A stretch of 64,000 bases of DNA from Acaryochloris sp. IP29b_bin.137 (GCF_028285745.1 NZ_JANQOP010000099.1:1-64000), one strand, 5' to 3'. Positions 9,406 to 18,826 are shown, counted from the first letter of the stretch. Translations and numbers: made by a program. Notes: generated from the sequence alone by a model not told the origin.

Positions 9406-10238
9406 ATAAATATGGATAAAACGTCAATTTGTTAGAAATTATTCGAAATCTAATAAAGGCAGCACAAAGCACTAACAAAAAGGACTTCAGTGTTTCCTCT
9501 GACGACAATCGCAGAGTTTTGACTACCCACATAATAGCAGTTCAACCCCATCATGGTTTGTCGCATCAAACCCTTACAATTACATTTTTCCAGACTGCAA
9601 CGTTATTTTGGCAATGATCAAATAAAAATCTTATTCTGTGATCTAGATCACACGAGTTGGTGATTTCGATTTCTAGACTAGATTCTCAAGAAAAAATCTA
9701 TATGAGTCTGTGGTATTGCCCTACAGAACTTCTAATTGATTCATTTCATAAGCGACAGGGTTCTTATTTCAAGCTGAACCTTGGCTGTTTGATCTGCTTA
9801 TCAACGATACGAACCCTACGCCTTAAATACATGTTAGGCGGGCAAAGATCATACATCTTTAATATTGCCATTTTTATAGGCTTGGCGATATTTTTATGGT
9901 TTTTTTGCTATTAATTAGCTATGTATAACTAAATTGAGATGATGTTATATATCAAGAAAATAGGTCCCTCTATTGTTCGTTTTAATGTCTAAAACATATA
10001 ACTTATAGGATTTCCGGGATATCACTGAGGTGACCGCGAAAGATTTTATATAAAGTAATGATCAGGGATTGCAAAAGTATATAGCAATATCTACCGGACC
10101 TACGTTTGCCGATCGGTGCTTGGGAGCGACTGAGGCCAACTTAGGGCGTAATCAAGGGGAATCCTTAGGGTGAACTTGATCTGCTTTCACATGGCTAATT
10201 TCATGATGTACAAATCCTCAAAATTGAGTCACTAATCG
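9406..10238. other. AT-rich spacer between two divergent pseudopilin quartets
   Basis: About 830 bases with no convincing gene. It holds a perfect 16-base CRP-type palindrome (9637-9652). One small open frame at 9657-9914 (85 codons, hydrophobic end) has no clear ribosome-binding site or family and is not called. The spacer probably carries promoters for both pilin sets, but no certain -35/-10 pair could be picked. Confidence 0.7.
9637..9652. promoter_or_regulatory. CRP/SyCRP1-type binding site
   Basis: TGTGATCTAGATCACA is a perfect palindrome and matches the CRP consensus TGTGA-N6-TCACA in every fixed base. In Synechocystis the cAMP receptor protein SyCRP1 binds nearly the same sequence upstream of motility and pilus-related genes (recalled knowledge). 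Here it lies between two sets of pilin-like genes, about 250 bases from the minus-strand PilX-like start and about 640 bases from the plus-strand FimT-like start. Confidence 0.75.
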
Positions 10239-10295
10239 GTGATCAATTTTATTGAAGCTGCGTCCATCCTAGGTATTAAGAATAGAGTTCATCCC

Positions 10296-10844
10296 ATGCA
10301 TCAGAAAAACTTGTCTTTGGTCTTTTACACTCGCCTGATTCAGCGCCAGCAAAAATCACATCCGAATGCTGGTATGTCGTTAATTGAAATTTTGGTGGTC
10401 ATTGCCCTAACGGCGATGTTGGCTGCGCTAGCGGCTCCAGCAGTCACCTTCGGCAATAATCCGCTCAGGGATTCCTCCAATCGAATTGCATCGAGTTTCA
10501 AATGGGCACGGGCTCGCGCTATCTCTTCGACTTCTGCGGTCAGAATTCGCCCCCTTTCCAATACCGAATTCATCATGGAGCGAGCAGCCCGATGTTCAGA
10601 TACCACTTGGACCCAAATTAGCGATCTTGTCGAGAAAAATGGTCAGTTAGTGAATGAAGACTTAAGCCTTAATAGTCCGGTTCAGGTAGTCAACCCCTCT
10701 GATAATACATGGAGTATTTGCTTTGACAGCAAAGGGTTATCTGAGACAAGTCTCCAACTCACTTTCCAAGATATGGATACCAACCAACAACGGACAATGG
10801 AAGTTTTTTCTGGAGGTGCTGTTGATTTGGGAGACATTAGTTGA
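10296..10844 (+). CDS. FimT/GspH-like minor pseudopilin
   Basis: The protein is about 182 aa from the ATG at 10296; a GTG at 10239 would give a 45-residue leader, which is long for a prepilin. The prepilin motif is PNAG|MSLIEILVVIAL with Glu at +5, and the helix ends AAPAVTFG. SFKWARARAISSTSAVRI is the usual FimT/GspH helix-strand segment. It opens the plus-strand quartet and is followed after 35 bases by the PilV/HpsB-like gene. Its likely role is initiation of a pseudopilus used for motility or polysaccharide secretion. Confidence 0.8.
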   Translation: MHQKNLSLVFYTRLIQRQQKSHPNAGMSLIEILVVIALTAMLAALAAPAVTFGNNPLRDSSNRIASSFKWARARAISSTSAVRIRPLSNTEFIMERAARCSDTTWTQISDLVEKNGQLVNEDLSLNSPVQVVNPSDNTWSICFDSKGLSETSLQLTFQDMDTNQQRTMEVFSGGAVDLGDIS

Positions 10845-10879
10845 GTTGTATTGGCAAAGTTAAGGATTAAGCACAGGAT

Positions 10880-11350
10880 ATGGCTATACGTTTCCCGATA
10901 AATAAGCACAATTATCAGATCAATCCATCACGCATTTCTCACAAGAGCGAACGTGGACTAACTTTAGTTGAATCTGTTGTTTCATTGTTGATTTTTTTCA
11001 TAGCTTTAGCAGGCATTGTCCCTCTTTTTTTGAACTATACAATTTCTAGTATTAACAATGAAAAGCGCACAGCTGCTATAGCTGTTTCACAAGAGGTAAT
11101 CGACTCAATTCGCCATAACCAAGAGGAAGACTTCGAAAGCATACCTACTACAGGTTCAGAAACCCAAGCCTCTATCACGTACTTAGACAGAGAGTACACG
11201 CCAGTAGTGACTTACTGTCAAAACTCTTCTTACTGTAGCGACATTGCCAGACATATCAAAGTTGAGATCTTTCAGAATGAACAATCCATTTATGAAGCTG
11301 AAACAGTTTTTACCACGTTTGACGATCCAAGGAACACCCCAAACGACTAA
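10880..11350 (+). CDS. PilV-like pseudopilin, possible HpsB
   Basis: The protein is 156 aa. Prepilin motif SERG|LTLVESVVSLLIFF with Glu at +5, followed by an IAVSQEVIDSIRHNQ helix. This fits PilV/GspI-type minor pilins. In filamentous cyanobacteria a PilV-like pseudopilin named HpsB lies next to HpsC and HpsA in the hormogonium polysaccharide locus. The neighbours here (a PilW-like gene and a large HpsA-like gene) match that order, so HpsB is a reasonable but unproven name. Its end overlaps the start of the next gene, a sign of translational coupling. Confidence 0.75.
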   Translation: MAIRFPINKHNYQINPSRISHKSERGLTLVESVVSLLIFFIALAGIVPLFLNYTISSINNEKRTAAIAVSQEVIDSIRHNQEEDFESIPTTGSETQASITYLDREYTPVVTYCQNSSYCSDIARHIKVEIFQNEQSIYEAETVFTTFDDPRNTPND

Positions 11351-12386
11351 TCAAGGCTTCACACTGGTTGAACTCATTGTGACAACCTTAATTGCCTCCA
11401 CCGTTTTAGCACTCTCATTGCAACTCATTACTGATCAACGTAAGCAATTTCTCACAGATCAGCTTCGGTCTCAAAATTCCCAAACGCTTAGAACTGGCAT
11501 GAATTTGATCGGAGATGGGATCCGCAGTGCTGGTGACAACTTGCAAAATGATACGGAATTACCCGTAATCAGCGTGATCGATAAAGATGATTCTGAGAAT
11601 GATACTGACCATGACAAACTCATCGTTCAACGGCAATTAATCAAAAATACCTTAAGGCTCTGTGCTGATTTGAGTAATGGGGAGACTGAGCTAACAGTCT
11701 TCAAACCCAACGATAGTAGTTGTACGCTAGGGCAAAGCCCTGCCCCTAGTGGTTTTGATGTCTCTGTTGATGTCTTTCGCACTTTTCGCAGTCAAGTCGA
11801 TGGCAATGACACCTTTGACACGACATCAGTACCCAGCGTTGGTACCTGTAACGAAGAGTCTGTCTGGGCCTATATCCATGATCCCGTTAACAAAAGGGGC
11901 GAGTTCTTTAATTATGCTTTTGAAACCAGTGATGCTAATGGAAACTATCTCCACCGATGTGATGACGATCAGTGGGAATACGAGTACGAGCATCGACCTC
12001 AGTTTAGAGATAATCCCAAAATTTATCTTCTAGAAGAAGAGGAATTTAGACTCAATGGTGAGGTTCTAGAACTCGTAAAAAATCGTCAGGATAGCGCAGA
12101 CGATATTTTGCGCGTTACCAATAATATTCAAGCGTTAGAGATTGAAGTTACAACCGACTCAGGTTCTTCAACTTCATTTAATCCTGATGTTATGACCAAT
12201 GAAACACCTTGGAGCACCATTAGAGATGAATTTCAGTATGTATCCGTAAGATTACAAGCGAAAGATGTCGCAGAGAGTGATTTACTAGCTCGAAAAAATA
12301 GTTCTGGAGAGGAGCAAGAAATAGACATCTTATCTAAGTTTTTTCCACGCAATGCCAGCTCTTTTTCAAGTCAGGAGCCTGATTAA
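11277..12386 (+). CDS. PilW-like pseudopilin, possible HpsC
   Basis: The protein is about 369 aa from the ATG at 11277, with another ATG at 11292 also possible; both lie inside the end of the preceding gene. The prepilin motif is TNQG|FTLVELIVTTLI with Glu at +5. The following segment, with LRTGMNLIGDGIRSAGDN, is characteristic of PilW/GspJ proteins. Third of the plus-strand quartet and followed by the HpsA-like gene after about 55 bases. HpsC is the matching name in the hormogonium polysaccharide system; this assignment rests on gene order and prepilin class. Confidence 0.75.
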   Translation: MNNPFMKLKQFLPRLTIQGTPQTTNQGFTLVELIVTTLIASTVLALSLQLITDQRKQFLTDQLRSQNSQTLRTGMNLIGDGIRSAGDNLQNDTELPVISVIDKDDSENDTDHDKLIVQRQLIKNTLRLCADLSNGETELTVFKPNDSSCTLGQSPAPSGFDVSVDVFRTFRSQVDGNDTFDTTSVPSVGTCNEESVWAYIHDPVNKRGEFFNYAFETSDANGNYLHRCDDDQWEYEYEHRPQFRDNPKIYLLEEEEFRLNGEVLELVKNRQDSADDILRVTNNIQALEIEVTTDSGSSTSFNPDVMTNETPWSTIRDEFQYVSVRLQAKDVAESDLLARKNSSGEEQEIDILSKFFPRNASSFSSQEPD

Positions 12387-12441
12387 TACTACCTTCCAAA
12401 ATTGCTCTCTCATACCTTCTTTCTAAAGATTAATTACCGCC

Positions 12442-14850
12442 ATGAAGTACCATCCTAGAAATATCCAGCATATTTTATTCTTAAAATTAATGTGCTTGCA
12501 AGAAAAGCGAAGTTCACAAAGTGGATATAGCTTAGTCGTGACGGTAGCCATGCTCTTGATCTTAAGTACTCTACTGATCAGCGCTGCAGTTGTCAACAAA
12601 GTAAATAGTGCAAGCACCCAAGCTTCCAGTAAAAGCAATCTAGGTTATTATGCTGCTGAAGCAGGATTGAACCTTCGGGCTAAAGAAATTAAAGAAACCT
12701 TTGAAGATGGAAACCGTCCAGCAGGGTTGCCACCAGCAAATTGGCAAGCTTGTACGGATGACAGTGGTTCAAACAATGGTAGTGGAGATTTTGCGTGTAA
12801 AGCGTATAACTTACCAGGACAAACTGCTCAAACTTTTCTTGAAGAGAGTTCCTTCGAGCAAATACCTGTCCCAGAGGGTGAAGAATTTGAAGGTTTAATT
12901 GCTCAGGAATATAAATATGATTTAATATCTGTTGCTGAAACGTCTGAAAATTTACCCTCTGCAATTCTGGGTATGAGTTTCAAAAGTCGAATAGTACCTA
13001 TATTCCAGTTCGCAATTTTCTATGAGAATGATCTGGACTTTACTATTCCGCCTAATATGTCAATTAATGGTCGGGTTCATAGCAACCACGACATGTATCT
13101 GAATGTAGCTGGCAGTGACTATACTTTACGCATTGATGGTCAGGTCACAGCAGGGGGAACCCTTTTTCGTGGAGATAAGGCCGATGTGGGCTCACAGCAA
13201 TGTGCCGGAACAGTTACAATTCCTACCCAAGGTGGTACTGATCTAAATTTACAGTGTGATGGCAGTAATATTACTCCCTATGTTAATGACACAACTAGCC
13301 CATCAGATATTGATGATTGGGGCAGTGCGATTAAGCTTGAACTGCCCAAACTAAAGGTTCCTTCAGCGGGTGAGTTTGATCCTATAGCTGGTAGTCGCTA
13401 TTGGGATGCAGCTGATTTGCGGGTTGTGTTGAGATTGGATAGCACCACCAAAGAACCAACTGGAATCCAAATTCGCAACCAAGATGGATCGGTTGATACC
13501 ACTTTAACGAACAGGCTAATGAATAGCTGTCCAGTTACTCAAACAACTGTAGATCAGAAATGGTGGGCGGGAAATATACCTAACTATCTTGCAAATGAGA
13601 TTTGGATTGGTGCTGATTCAACTACTGGCTTTAACGTAGGTGATGCAGTCACAATTGGCTCCGATATTGATAGTAACGTATTGTCCTATGTATATGATGA
13701 TGGTATTGGTCGGCGTGCTTTACGAATCAAAAGGCAACTAGGCCATAATTATCAAGGCACGGGGAACATTGTTTCAGAAAATGATGTTATTCGTAAAGCA
13801 GTAGTTTCCACTTCCGATACTTTTTATAACTATCGCGAAAAGCACAATTCAACTGGAGGTGATGCAGGCAACTACATTCGCATGTTGAATGTAGATATCC
13901 AAGCTCTATTAGATTGTGCCCATCAGCAAGATTTGATGGGTACCAAGGACTTAGATGACTCGACAAATGGTGGATTAGTTTGGTACTTCACCGTTGATGA
14001 TAGCAACGCTAGTACAAACGCTATCGACAAACCAACTGTTATAAGCAATGACTCTGATAAAGCTGGCAGTAAATATGGTGTTCGTATCTATAACGGTAGC
14101 TCACTCAAATCAACAATCAGTGGTGCTCCTGAAATCGAAGGCTTAACCATCGTCTCCGATGAAGCAGTGTATGTACAAGGTGATTACAATCTGCATACAA
14201 GCACCAATCCAGCAACTGATGATTGGCGACCCGCAGCAGTTATGGCTGATACCATCAATGTTTTGTCTAATGCATGGAACTTAGATGACTCTAATGGTCG
14301 GGGCTATTCAAGCAGTTTGCCAGCCTATACTATTGATTTTGACAGCCGTATTCCTACAGAAACGACCATCAACGCCGCCTTTTTATCCGGAGTTGAGATT
14401 ACAGGCGGAGAGAATGGAACTGCGTCCCAACAAGGACCGGACAGTAAAGATAGCGGTGGGGTTAACAACTATCCTAGATTCCATGAGCATTGGGGTGCCT
14501 CAACTGGACCTGGTCAAGATTGTGATGCTCAATATGGGACAGCTCAAACCCGCCATTGCTTTAACTATCGAGGGTCTTTTGTGAGTTTGTTCGAGCCCCG
14601 TCGAATCAACTCAGAATTCTGCGGCAGTTATAACGAGGGTAGTTGCAACATCTACTCCCCTCCTGTCAGAAACTGGGATTATGAATCCCGATTCAATGAT
14701 GCTGATGATTTACCGCCTTTGTCTCCAACGGCTGTCTATCTAGTGCAGGAATTATTCCAGCGGAATTTTGACCGCACCTCTAGTAAGACAACCAAATTGT
14801 TTGCATCATTGCCTACTATCCCATCTATTCAGCCCAACTTTTCTTTATAA
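12442..14850 (+). CDS. hpsA: HpsA-like large pseudopilin/secreted protein
   Basis: The protein is 802 aa. Its N-terminus has a prepilin-like site QSG|YSLVVTVAMLLILSTL without Glu at +5, followed by SNLGYYAAEAGLNLRAKEI, the AAEAG motif of PilX-like proteins. A long extracellular part follows, containing INGRVHSNHDMYLN and many Asp, Asn, Ser and Gly residues. This architecture matches HpsA of cyanobacterial hormogonium polysaccharide loci, linked to slime secretion and gliding. It is the last gene of the quartet and is followed by a strong terminator-like inverted repeat. It is far larger than an ordinary PilX (about 200 aa). The name is moderately sure; the pseudopilin nature is firmer. Confidence 0.7.
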   Translation: MKYHPRNIQHILFLKLMCLQEKRSSQSGYSLVVTVAMLLILSTLLISAAVVNKVNSASTQASSKSNLGYYAAEAGLNLRAKEIKETFEDGNRPAGLPPANWQACTDDSGSNNGSGDFACKAYNLPGQTAQTFLEESSFEQIPVPEGEEFEGLIAQEYKYDLISVAETSENLPSAILGMSFKSRIVPIFQFAIFYENDLDFTIPPNMSINGRVHSNHDMYLNVAGSDYTLRIDGQVTAGGTLFRGDKADVGSQQCAGTVTIPTQGGTDLNLQCDGSNITPYVNDTTSPSDIDDWGSAIKLELPKLKVPSAGEFDPIAGSRYWDAADLRVVLRLDSTTKEPTGIQIRNQDGSVDTTLTNRLMNSCPVTQTTVDQKWWAGNIPNYLANEIWIGADSTTGFNVGDAVTIGSDIDSNVLSYVYDDGIGRRALRIKRQLGHNYQGTGNIVSENDVIRKAVVSTSDTFYNYREKHNSTGGDAGNYIRMLNVDIQALLDCAHQQDLMGTKDLDDSTNGGLVWYFTVDDSNASTNAIDKPTVISNDSDKAGSKYGVRIYNGSSLKSTISGAPEIEGLTIVSDEAVYVQGDYNLHTSTNPATDDWRPAAVMADTINVLSNAWNLDDSNGRGYSSSLPAYTIDFDSRIPTETTINAAFLSGVEITGGENGTASQQGPDSKDSGGVNNYPRFHEHWGASTGPGQDCDAQYGTAQTRHCFNYRGSFVSLFEPRRINSEFCGSYNEGSCNIYSPPVRNWDYESRFNDADDLPPLSPTAVYLVQELFQRNFDRTSSKTTKLFASLPTIPSIQPNFSL

Positions 14851-14880
14851 AGTCTGAGAACAGATAGTAGCGTAACCATA

Positions 14881-14921
14881 GCGGAGGGTGAGTCCAGGTT
14901 TCCCCGAGACTCACCCTCCGC
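14881..14921 (+). terminator. Strong inverted repeat after hpsA-like gene
   Basis: GCGGAGGGTGAGTC (14881-14894) and GACTCACCCTCCGC (14908-14921) form a perfect 14-bp stem with a 13-base loop, followed by TTTAT. It lies 31 bases after the hpsA-like stop codon and probably ends that transcript. The flanking GC-rich hairpin near 14957-14972 (CCCCTCTCGGGAGGGG) may be a small interspersed repeat. Confidence 0.7.
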
Positions 14922-15034
14922 TTTATCCGCTCTATGCGGTTTCACAACCAACCCCATCCCCTCTCGGGAGGGGTGCCTGGTGGGTCTGTCTCCCAGGAGG
15001 GTTACCCCTAGGGCGAAGTGGGAGGCAAGCCCTA

Positions 15035-15500
15035 TCAACGCAGATGTAAGTCAGAGAGAATATCAGACAGATCCAGCACAAAATTAGGCAACAACTCCTC
15101 GCCTGACAAAACTGAAGGCGAAGTTAACCTTTCTGGTGGCTGACCAAGACGATAAATGTCTACCTGTTGACTTTGGGGATTTAGAAGCCAGCCCAACCGG
15201 ACCCCATTTGCCATATACTCCTGCATTTTCTCTTGCAGCTTGGCCAAGCTATCACTGGTAGACCTCAGCTATACCACGAATGATAAAGTGGTCCGGAAAT
15301 AGACAGGTTTCGACGACTCGTCTCACCACCAACAGGGGAATAATCAAAGCTCCTGTAGCGTTGCGTTCGAATCGGTAATCTCGATGATGCTGGCACAGCT
15401 CAAAAAACTGGTCATCCGTCATCTGGATAAAAGGGGCCAAGTCAAGGGTGATAGTGTCCATCATCTGTACTATCTCGGGCGAAAGATCAATTCTTGGCAA
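15035..15500 (-). pseudogene. Decayed Uma2-family (DUF820) nuclease-like gene
   Basis: Two short minus-strand frames are pieces of one Uma2 gene. The upstream piece (15500-15252) has the family start, with MTDDQFFELCQHHRDYRFER and then ALII. It then leaves frame: read one frame over, the DNA gives PVGGETSRRNLSISG, the expected Uma2 continuation after a frameshift, and soon stops. The downstream piece (15247-15035) reads AKLQEKMQEYMANGVRLGWL, the usual C-terminal region, and is preceded in the DNA by codons for SDSL. The central domain with the catalytic Asp and Glu residues is missing. So there is both a frameshift and an internal deletion. Confidence 0.8.
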
Positions 15501-15712
15501 AAGGATGGTGTCAATTTGCCAAAGGCATTGGTATTGTGGAGCTGAAGGAACTTGCCTCGATCATAACAAAGCGATATTTCAGTCGCCTGTTCCTCTTATC
15601 ACTGGCGTCGTATTGGAGCCTTCTCAGTGCCCTGCAGTTTAACTTTGATAATGACCCGATTAAATGGGGGGCAACCACAAACCAGCTTCATTTTTTTAGA
15701 ACTGATTAGCCA

Positions 15713-16714
15713 GTGATCAGGATAGAGACGTCTGTGGCCTTCGATCGGCCTTTGACCTTCGTGGTCCTGATCAGTGCAGCGATTCTCGACTTTGCGATGG
15801 GTGATCCTTGGGGATGTCCCCACCCGGTTCAACTTATGGGTTGGGTCATACAGCGATATACCAAAGGGGCATTGCGATGGTGGAATGAACCTTGGCAACT
15901 CCGATTAGCGGGTATCCACCTAGCGATCGCATTAGTGTGTAGCGTTAGCTTAGGGAGTTGGTTACTATTCTATGGTCTGGATCAGAGGGCCTGGCCTGTC
16001 AGCCTATGCCTAGAGGTGGTGCTGCTGGCCAGCTGTTTTGCGGGTCGGAGCTTACATGATGCAACGGTCGATGTTCTCAAACCCTTGGCTGTGGGTGATG
16101 TGACGGTCGCGCGATCCCGCCTCCGGCGATATGTCGGTAGAGATACCGATACCCTAGCCGAGCAAGATATCCTGAGGGCCTTGTTAGAAACAGTGGCTGA
16201 AAATACCACCGATGGGGTTATGGCCCCTTTGTTTTATGCTTTGGTAGGCATTGCCATTCCGGTGGTGGGGCCGGTGCCGTTGGCGCTCGCCTACAAGGCT
16301 GTCAGCACTTTAGACTCCATGATTGGGTATCGGGAAGAACCCTATCAGCATTTAGGCTGGTTTAGTGCCCGCCTGGATGATGTGCTGACTTGGTTGCCCT
16401 GTCGGTTGATGGTTCTAACCGTGGGCCTATTATCCGGGAAACTCAAGTCGGTATGGGTGATTGGCTGGCGAGATGCCCGTAAAGACCCTAGCCCCAACTC
16501 AGGTTGGAGTGAATGCGCCTATGCGGCCATCTTGGGGGTGCAGTTAGGGGGACAAAATTGGTATCGCGGTATGGCGAAGTTTAAACCGCTACTCGGCAAT
16601 CCTCGGCAACGGATCACAACACAGCATATTGAATTGGCTACCCGTCTGACTCGTAATTGCTTTTTGTTATGGTTGGGATTGGCCAGTCTTGGAGTCGGGC
16701 TAGTCTCGCCCTAA
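15713..16714 (+). CDS. cobD: Adenosylcobinamide-phosphate synthase CobD/CbiB
   Basis: The 333-aa integral membrane protein attaches aminopropanol (phosphate) to adenosylcobyric acid in the late cobalamin or pseudocobalamin pathway. Seen: the N-terminal FAMGDPWGCPHPVQLMGW, the conserved RYVGRDT, the ENTTDGVMAPLFY segment, and STLDSMIGYR; all are hallmark CbiB motifs. Several hydrophobic segments span the protein, and the length is usual (about 320). The frame starts ATG after a probable weak ribosome-binding site. cobK and a CobO-like gene occur elsewhere in the window, so the cobalamin genes are scattered. Confidence 0.95.
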   Translation: MIRIETSVAFDRPLTFVVLISAAILDFAMGDPWGCPHPVQLMGWVIQRYTKGALRWWNEPWQLRLAGIHLAIALVCSVSLGSWLLFYGLDQRAWPVSLCLEVVLLASCFAGRSLHDATVDVLKPLAVGDVTVARSRLRRYVGRDTDTLAEQDILRALLETVAENTTDGVMAPLFYALVGIAIPVVGPVPLALAYKAVSTLDSMIGYREEPYQHLGWFSARLDDVLTWLPCRLMVLTVGLLSGKLKSVWVIGWRDARKDPSPNSGWSECAYAAILGVQLGGQNWYRGMAKFKPLLGNPRQRITTQHIELATRLTRNCFLLWLGLASLGVGLVSP

Positions 16715-16748
16715 GCTGTGCCTTGGGTGATGGTCTGGGCTCTCTATG

Positions 16749-17930
16749 TTATGGGTTCTCTTTTAAGAGCAAATAATAGAGCTGTCCCGACCCCGTCATC
16801 ACTCCGGCGCGGGCTTTGGCTTTATCCCCCGTACCCATAAAAATATCGACCCGACCGGGTCCCTTGATGGCACTGCCAGTGTCATGATCCAGGACAAAAC
16901 GACTAACCCTTTGGAATTCCAATGTCTGGTTGGCATTGTAATAGGGCAGATCGGTCCGAATTAATGCCAAAGCGCCCGGAGGCATGATGGATTTATCGGT
17001 CGCAATCGATCGCTCATCGGTGACAGGGACACTCAGGTTGCCCGTGGGGGGAGAGCCGAACGTTTCCCGGAAAAAGACAAAGCTCTTGTTTTTAGGGATA
17101 TAGTGATCCAAATCTTGGGGATTTTCCTGAAAGTACTGGATCAATACGGGCAGGCTCAGTTCCTCCAGAGTAAATTTGCCATCCTCAACCAAAGCTTTAC
17201 CAATACTGGTGTAAGGGTGAGCTGTTTTGCCCGCATAGCCCACCGTCATCTCGGTGCCGTCGGTTATTCCCAGCCGGGCTGACCCTTGCACCTGGACGAG
17301 GAATGCTTGCAAGCGATCGCGCAGCCATACCAATTCCAATCCTTTAAGGGGACCTTGAGATCCTTGCAACCCATCCGAGCCTTCCAGCGCTGCCCGAGTG
17401 GGATGGGGGTTTGGCCATTCTTTTAAGTCTGCTGGGGCCTGATATAGGGGGTACCGAAACTCGGCAGTGGGTTTGCGGCTGGCCGGATAGGTGGCTTCGT
17501 AGTATCCCGTGAAATCGACATTGCCTTTTTGATCGTTACCGACAGATTGGTAAAACTGAAACTCGCGTTTGACGGCTGCTTCCAGCGCGACTGGGGACTT
17601 GGCTTGCACCACCAATTGGCGAAACCGCTGAAGGCTAAGGATCACGCGACCGCGGCTGAACCCCGGAACTGGATAGTTTTGGTAATCCTTTTGGGCTTTG
17701 TCTGTCCCCAAATAGGCCAAGCTATGATCAATGGCCGTCAGTAGAGCTTTATAGTCTCCTTTCTGGCCATTTACTTTTTTCCATAGCTGCTCATCCTTTG
17801 CTAACCCTCTAGGCAGTTGGTCTGTCGAAACGCCCTGTAAAGGCAGACGTTCCATGGCGGGTGTTGCCGCCGTGAGCGGTGTGGGTGCAGCCGTACACCC
17901 CAACAGCAAAGGCAAAGTTAAAAAAAACAT
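16749..17930 (-). CDS. mltA: Membrane-bound lytic murein transglycosylase A
   Basis: The protein is 393 aa with a lipoprotein signal: a hydrophobic start ending LLLGC, with Cys about residue 12. MltA cleaves peptidoglycan glycan strands, releasing 1,6-anhydromuropeptides. Seen: the MltA barrel segment FTGYYEATYPASR, VQVQGSARLGITDGTEM, and the C-terminal 3D domain DTGSAIKGPGRVDIFMGTG, with the catalytic Asp region. The length is close to the family norm. It lies convergent to cobD. anmK, which recycles anhydro-MurNAc, is also in the window. Confidence 0.92.
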   Translation of the reverse strand: MFFLTLPLLLGCTAAPTPLTAATPAMERLPLQGVSTDQLPRGLAKDEQLWKKVNGQKGDYKALLTAIDHSLAYLGTDKAQKDYQNYPVPGFSRGRVILSLQRFRQLVVQAKSPVALEAAVKREFQFYQSVGNDQKGNVDFTGYYEATYPASRKPTAEFRYPLYQAPADLKEWPNPHPTRAALEGSDGLQGSQGPLKGLELVWLRDRLQAFLVQVQGSARLGITDGTEMTVGYAGKTAHPYTSIGKALVEDGKFTLEELSLPVLIQYFQENPQDLDHYIPKNKSFVFFRETFGSPPTGNLSVPVTDERSIATDKSIMPPGALALIRTDLPYYNANQTLEFQRVSRFVLDHDTGSAIKGPGRVDIFMGTGDKAKARAGVMTGSGQLYYLLLKENP

Positions 17931-17949
17931 GCAGTCAAACCATCAAAAT

Positions 17950-18201
17950 CTAATAACGGTCGACGCTAGATAAGAAGACAGGTTCCACGCGGATGGCCGT
18001 AATACTAGCAGGTCGGATGACCATATACTCGCCCTGGATATTTTTAATGGGGACGTTAATAAATTCCTTGGAGTCAGACTTGGGGACTAGCTCATTGCTA
18101 TACCATTGCTGAAACTCTTGAATAGTGGCAAACCGAACCTCTTCTTTGTGGCCCCCTTCGATAAACAGGTGGACCGCATATTCGTTGGCAGTTCTAGGCA
18201 T
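17950..18201 (-). CDS. Small conserved hypothetical protein
   Basis: An 83-aa soluble protein of unrecognised function. It reads as alternating strands and one helix (EYAVHLFIEGG, EEVRFATIQEFQQWYSNEL, EYMVIRPASITAIRVEPVF). There is no signal peptide or membrane segment. It ends about 20 bases before mltA on the same strand, so the two may be co-transcribed. The regular amphipathic pattern and a plausible start support it being real. Confidence 0.65.
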   Translation of the reverse strand: MPRTANEYAVHLFIEGGHKEEVRFATIQEFQQWYSNELVPKSDSKEFINVPIKNIQGEYMVIRPASITAIRVEPVFLSSVDRY

Positions 18202-18826
18202 TGTTGGATTTAGTGATGGACTCCGAGCTAATTATGGACAAAAATTAGCCCAAACATAACGAATGGCACGATCTTCTTGTTCAAAAAGATGCCAATCCTA
18301 GTCTCACATGATGGCCCACCTTCTCCCAAACGACCATCACTGCATCCCCAAGAAGGGGAGTCGTTGAATCTAGGCTGCCCTGCGCCCACCCATTGTCCGA
18401 ATTTACAGCTAACCCGGAAAGGGACGTATCTCAAAGATGGGGGAGTTGACTCGAATGGCCCTCATTCCCGCCGGTGGGATACGCCCCCAGAGAAGCTTTG
18501 CTGTGCTGTGCGATCAGCATTAGCAACGGAGCCGTCAACATGCCACTGTCTCTTTACAGATAAAGTAGGGAACACTAAGGGGTTATAGAGTCAAAACCCA
18601 CTCTAAATCTCATAGGAATTGACAATATTTTTAATTTAAAAATGAAAAAAGATTTTTCTCATGAGTAGCTAGAAACCCAATTGAATTGCTAGTCATTTAG
18701 ACCAATAATAGGGCTATCTCTTTGCCCTAATTTAAGTTCAGTAGCCTAGCCTTTCGTTAATGACAACGATGCCAATTTATCCATTAAAATAAAAATGTTC
18801 CCTATGCTGAAAATGAGTTTGAATCT
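18202..18826. other. Intergenic region without a clear gene
   Basis: About 620 bases. The first 400 are GC-richer and contain overlapping open frames on both strands (for example 18277-18588), but these show no recognisable domain and odd composition. The last 200 bases are AT-rich and presumably carry the promoter of the GGDEF-EAL gene. I see no RNA gene or repeat that I can support. Confidence 0.5.

Noticed and set aside
9657-9914. 85-codon open frame with a hydrophobic end in the pilin spacer
   Set aside because: No ribosome-binding site, no recognised family, and it lies in AT-rich spacer beside the CRP-type site. It could be chance.
14941-15034. GC-rich stretch with hairpins as a mobile element end
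   Set aside because: No transposase, no target-site duplication and no second copy in the window.
18277-18588. 103-codon plus-strand frame upstream of the sensor GGDEF-EAL gene
   Set aside because: Overlapped by an open frame on the other strand, odd composition (Pro, His, Cys), no domain, no ribosome-binding site.
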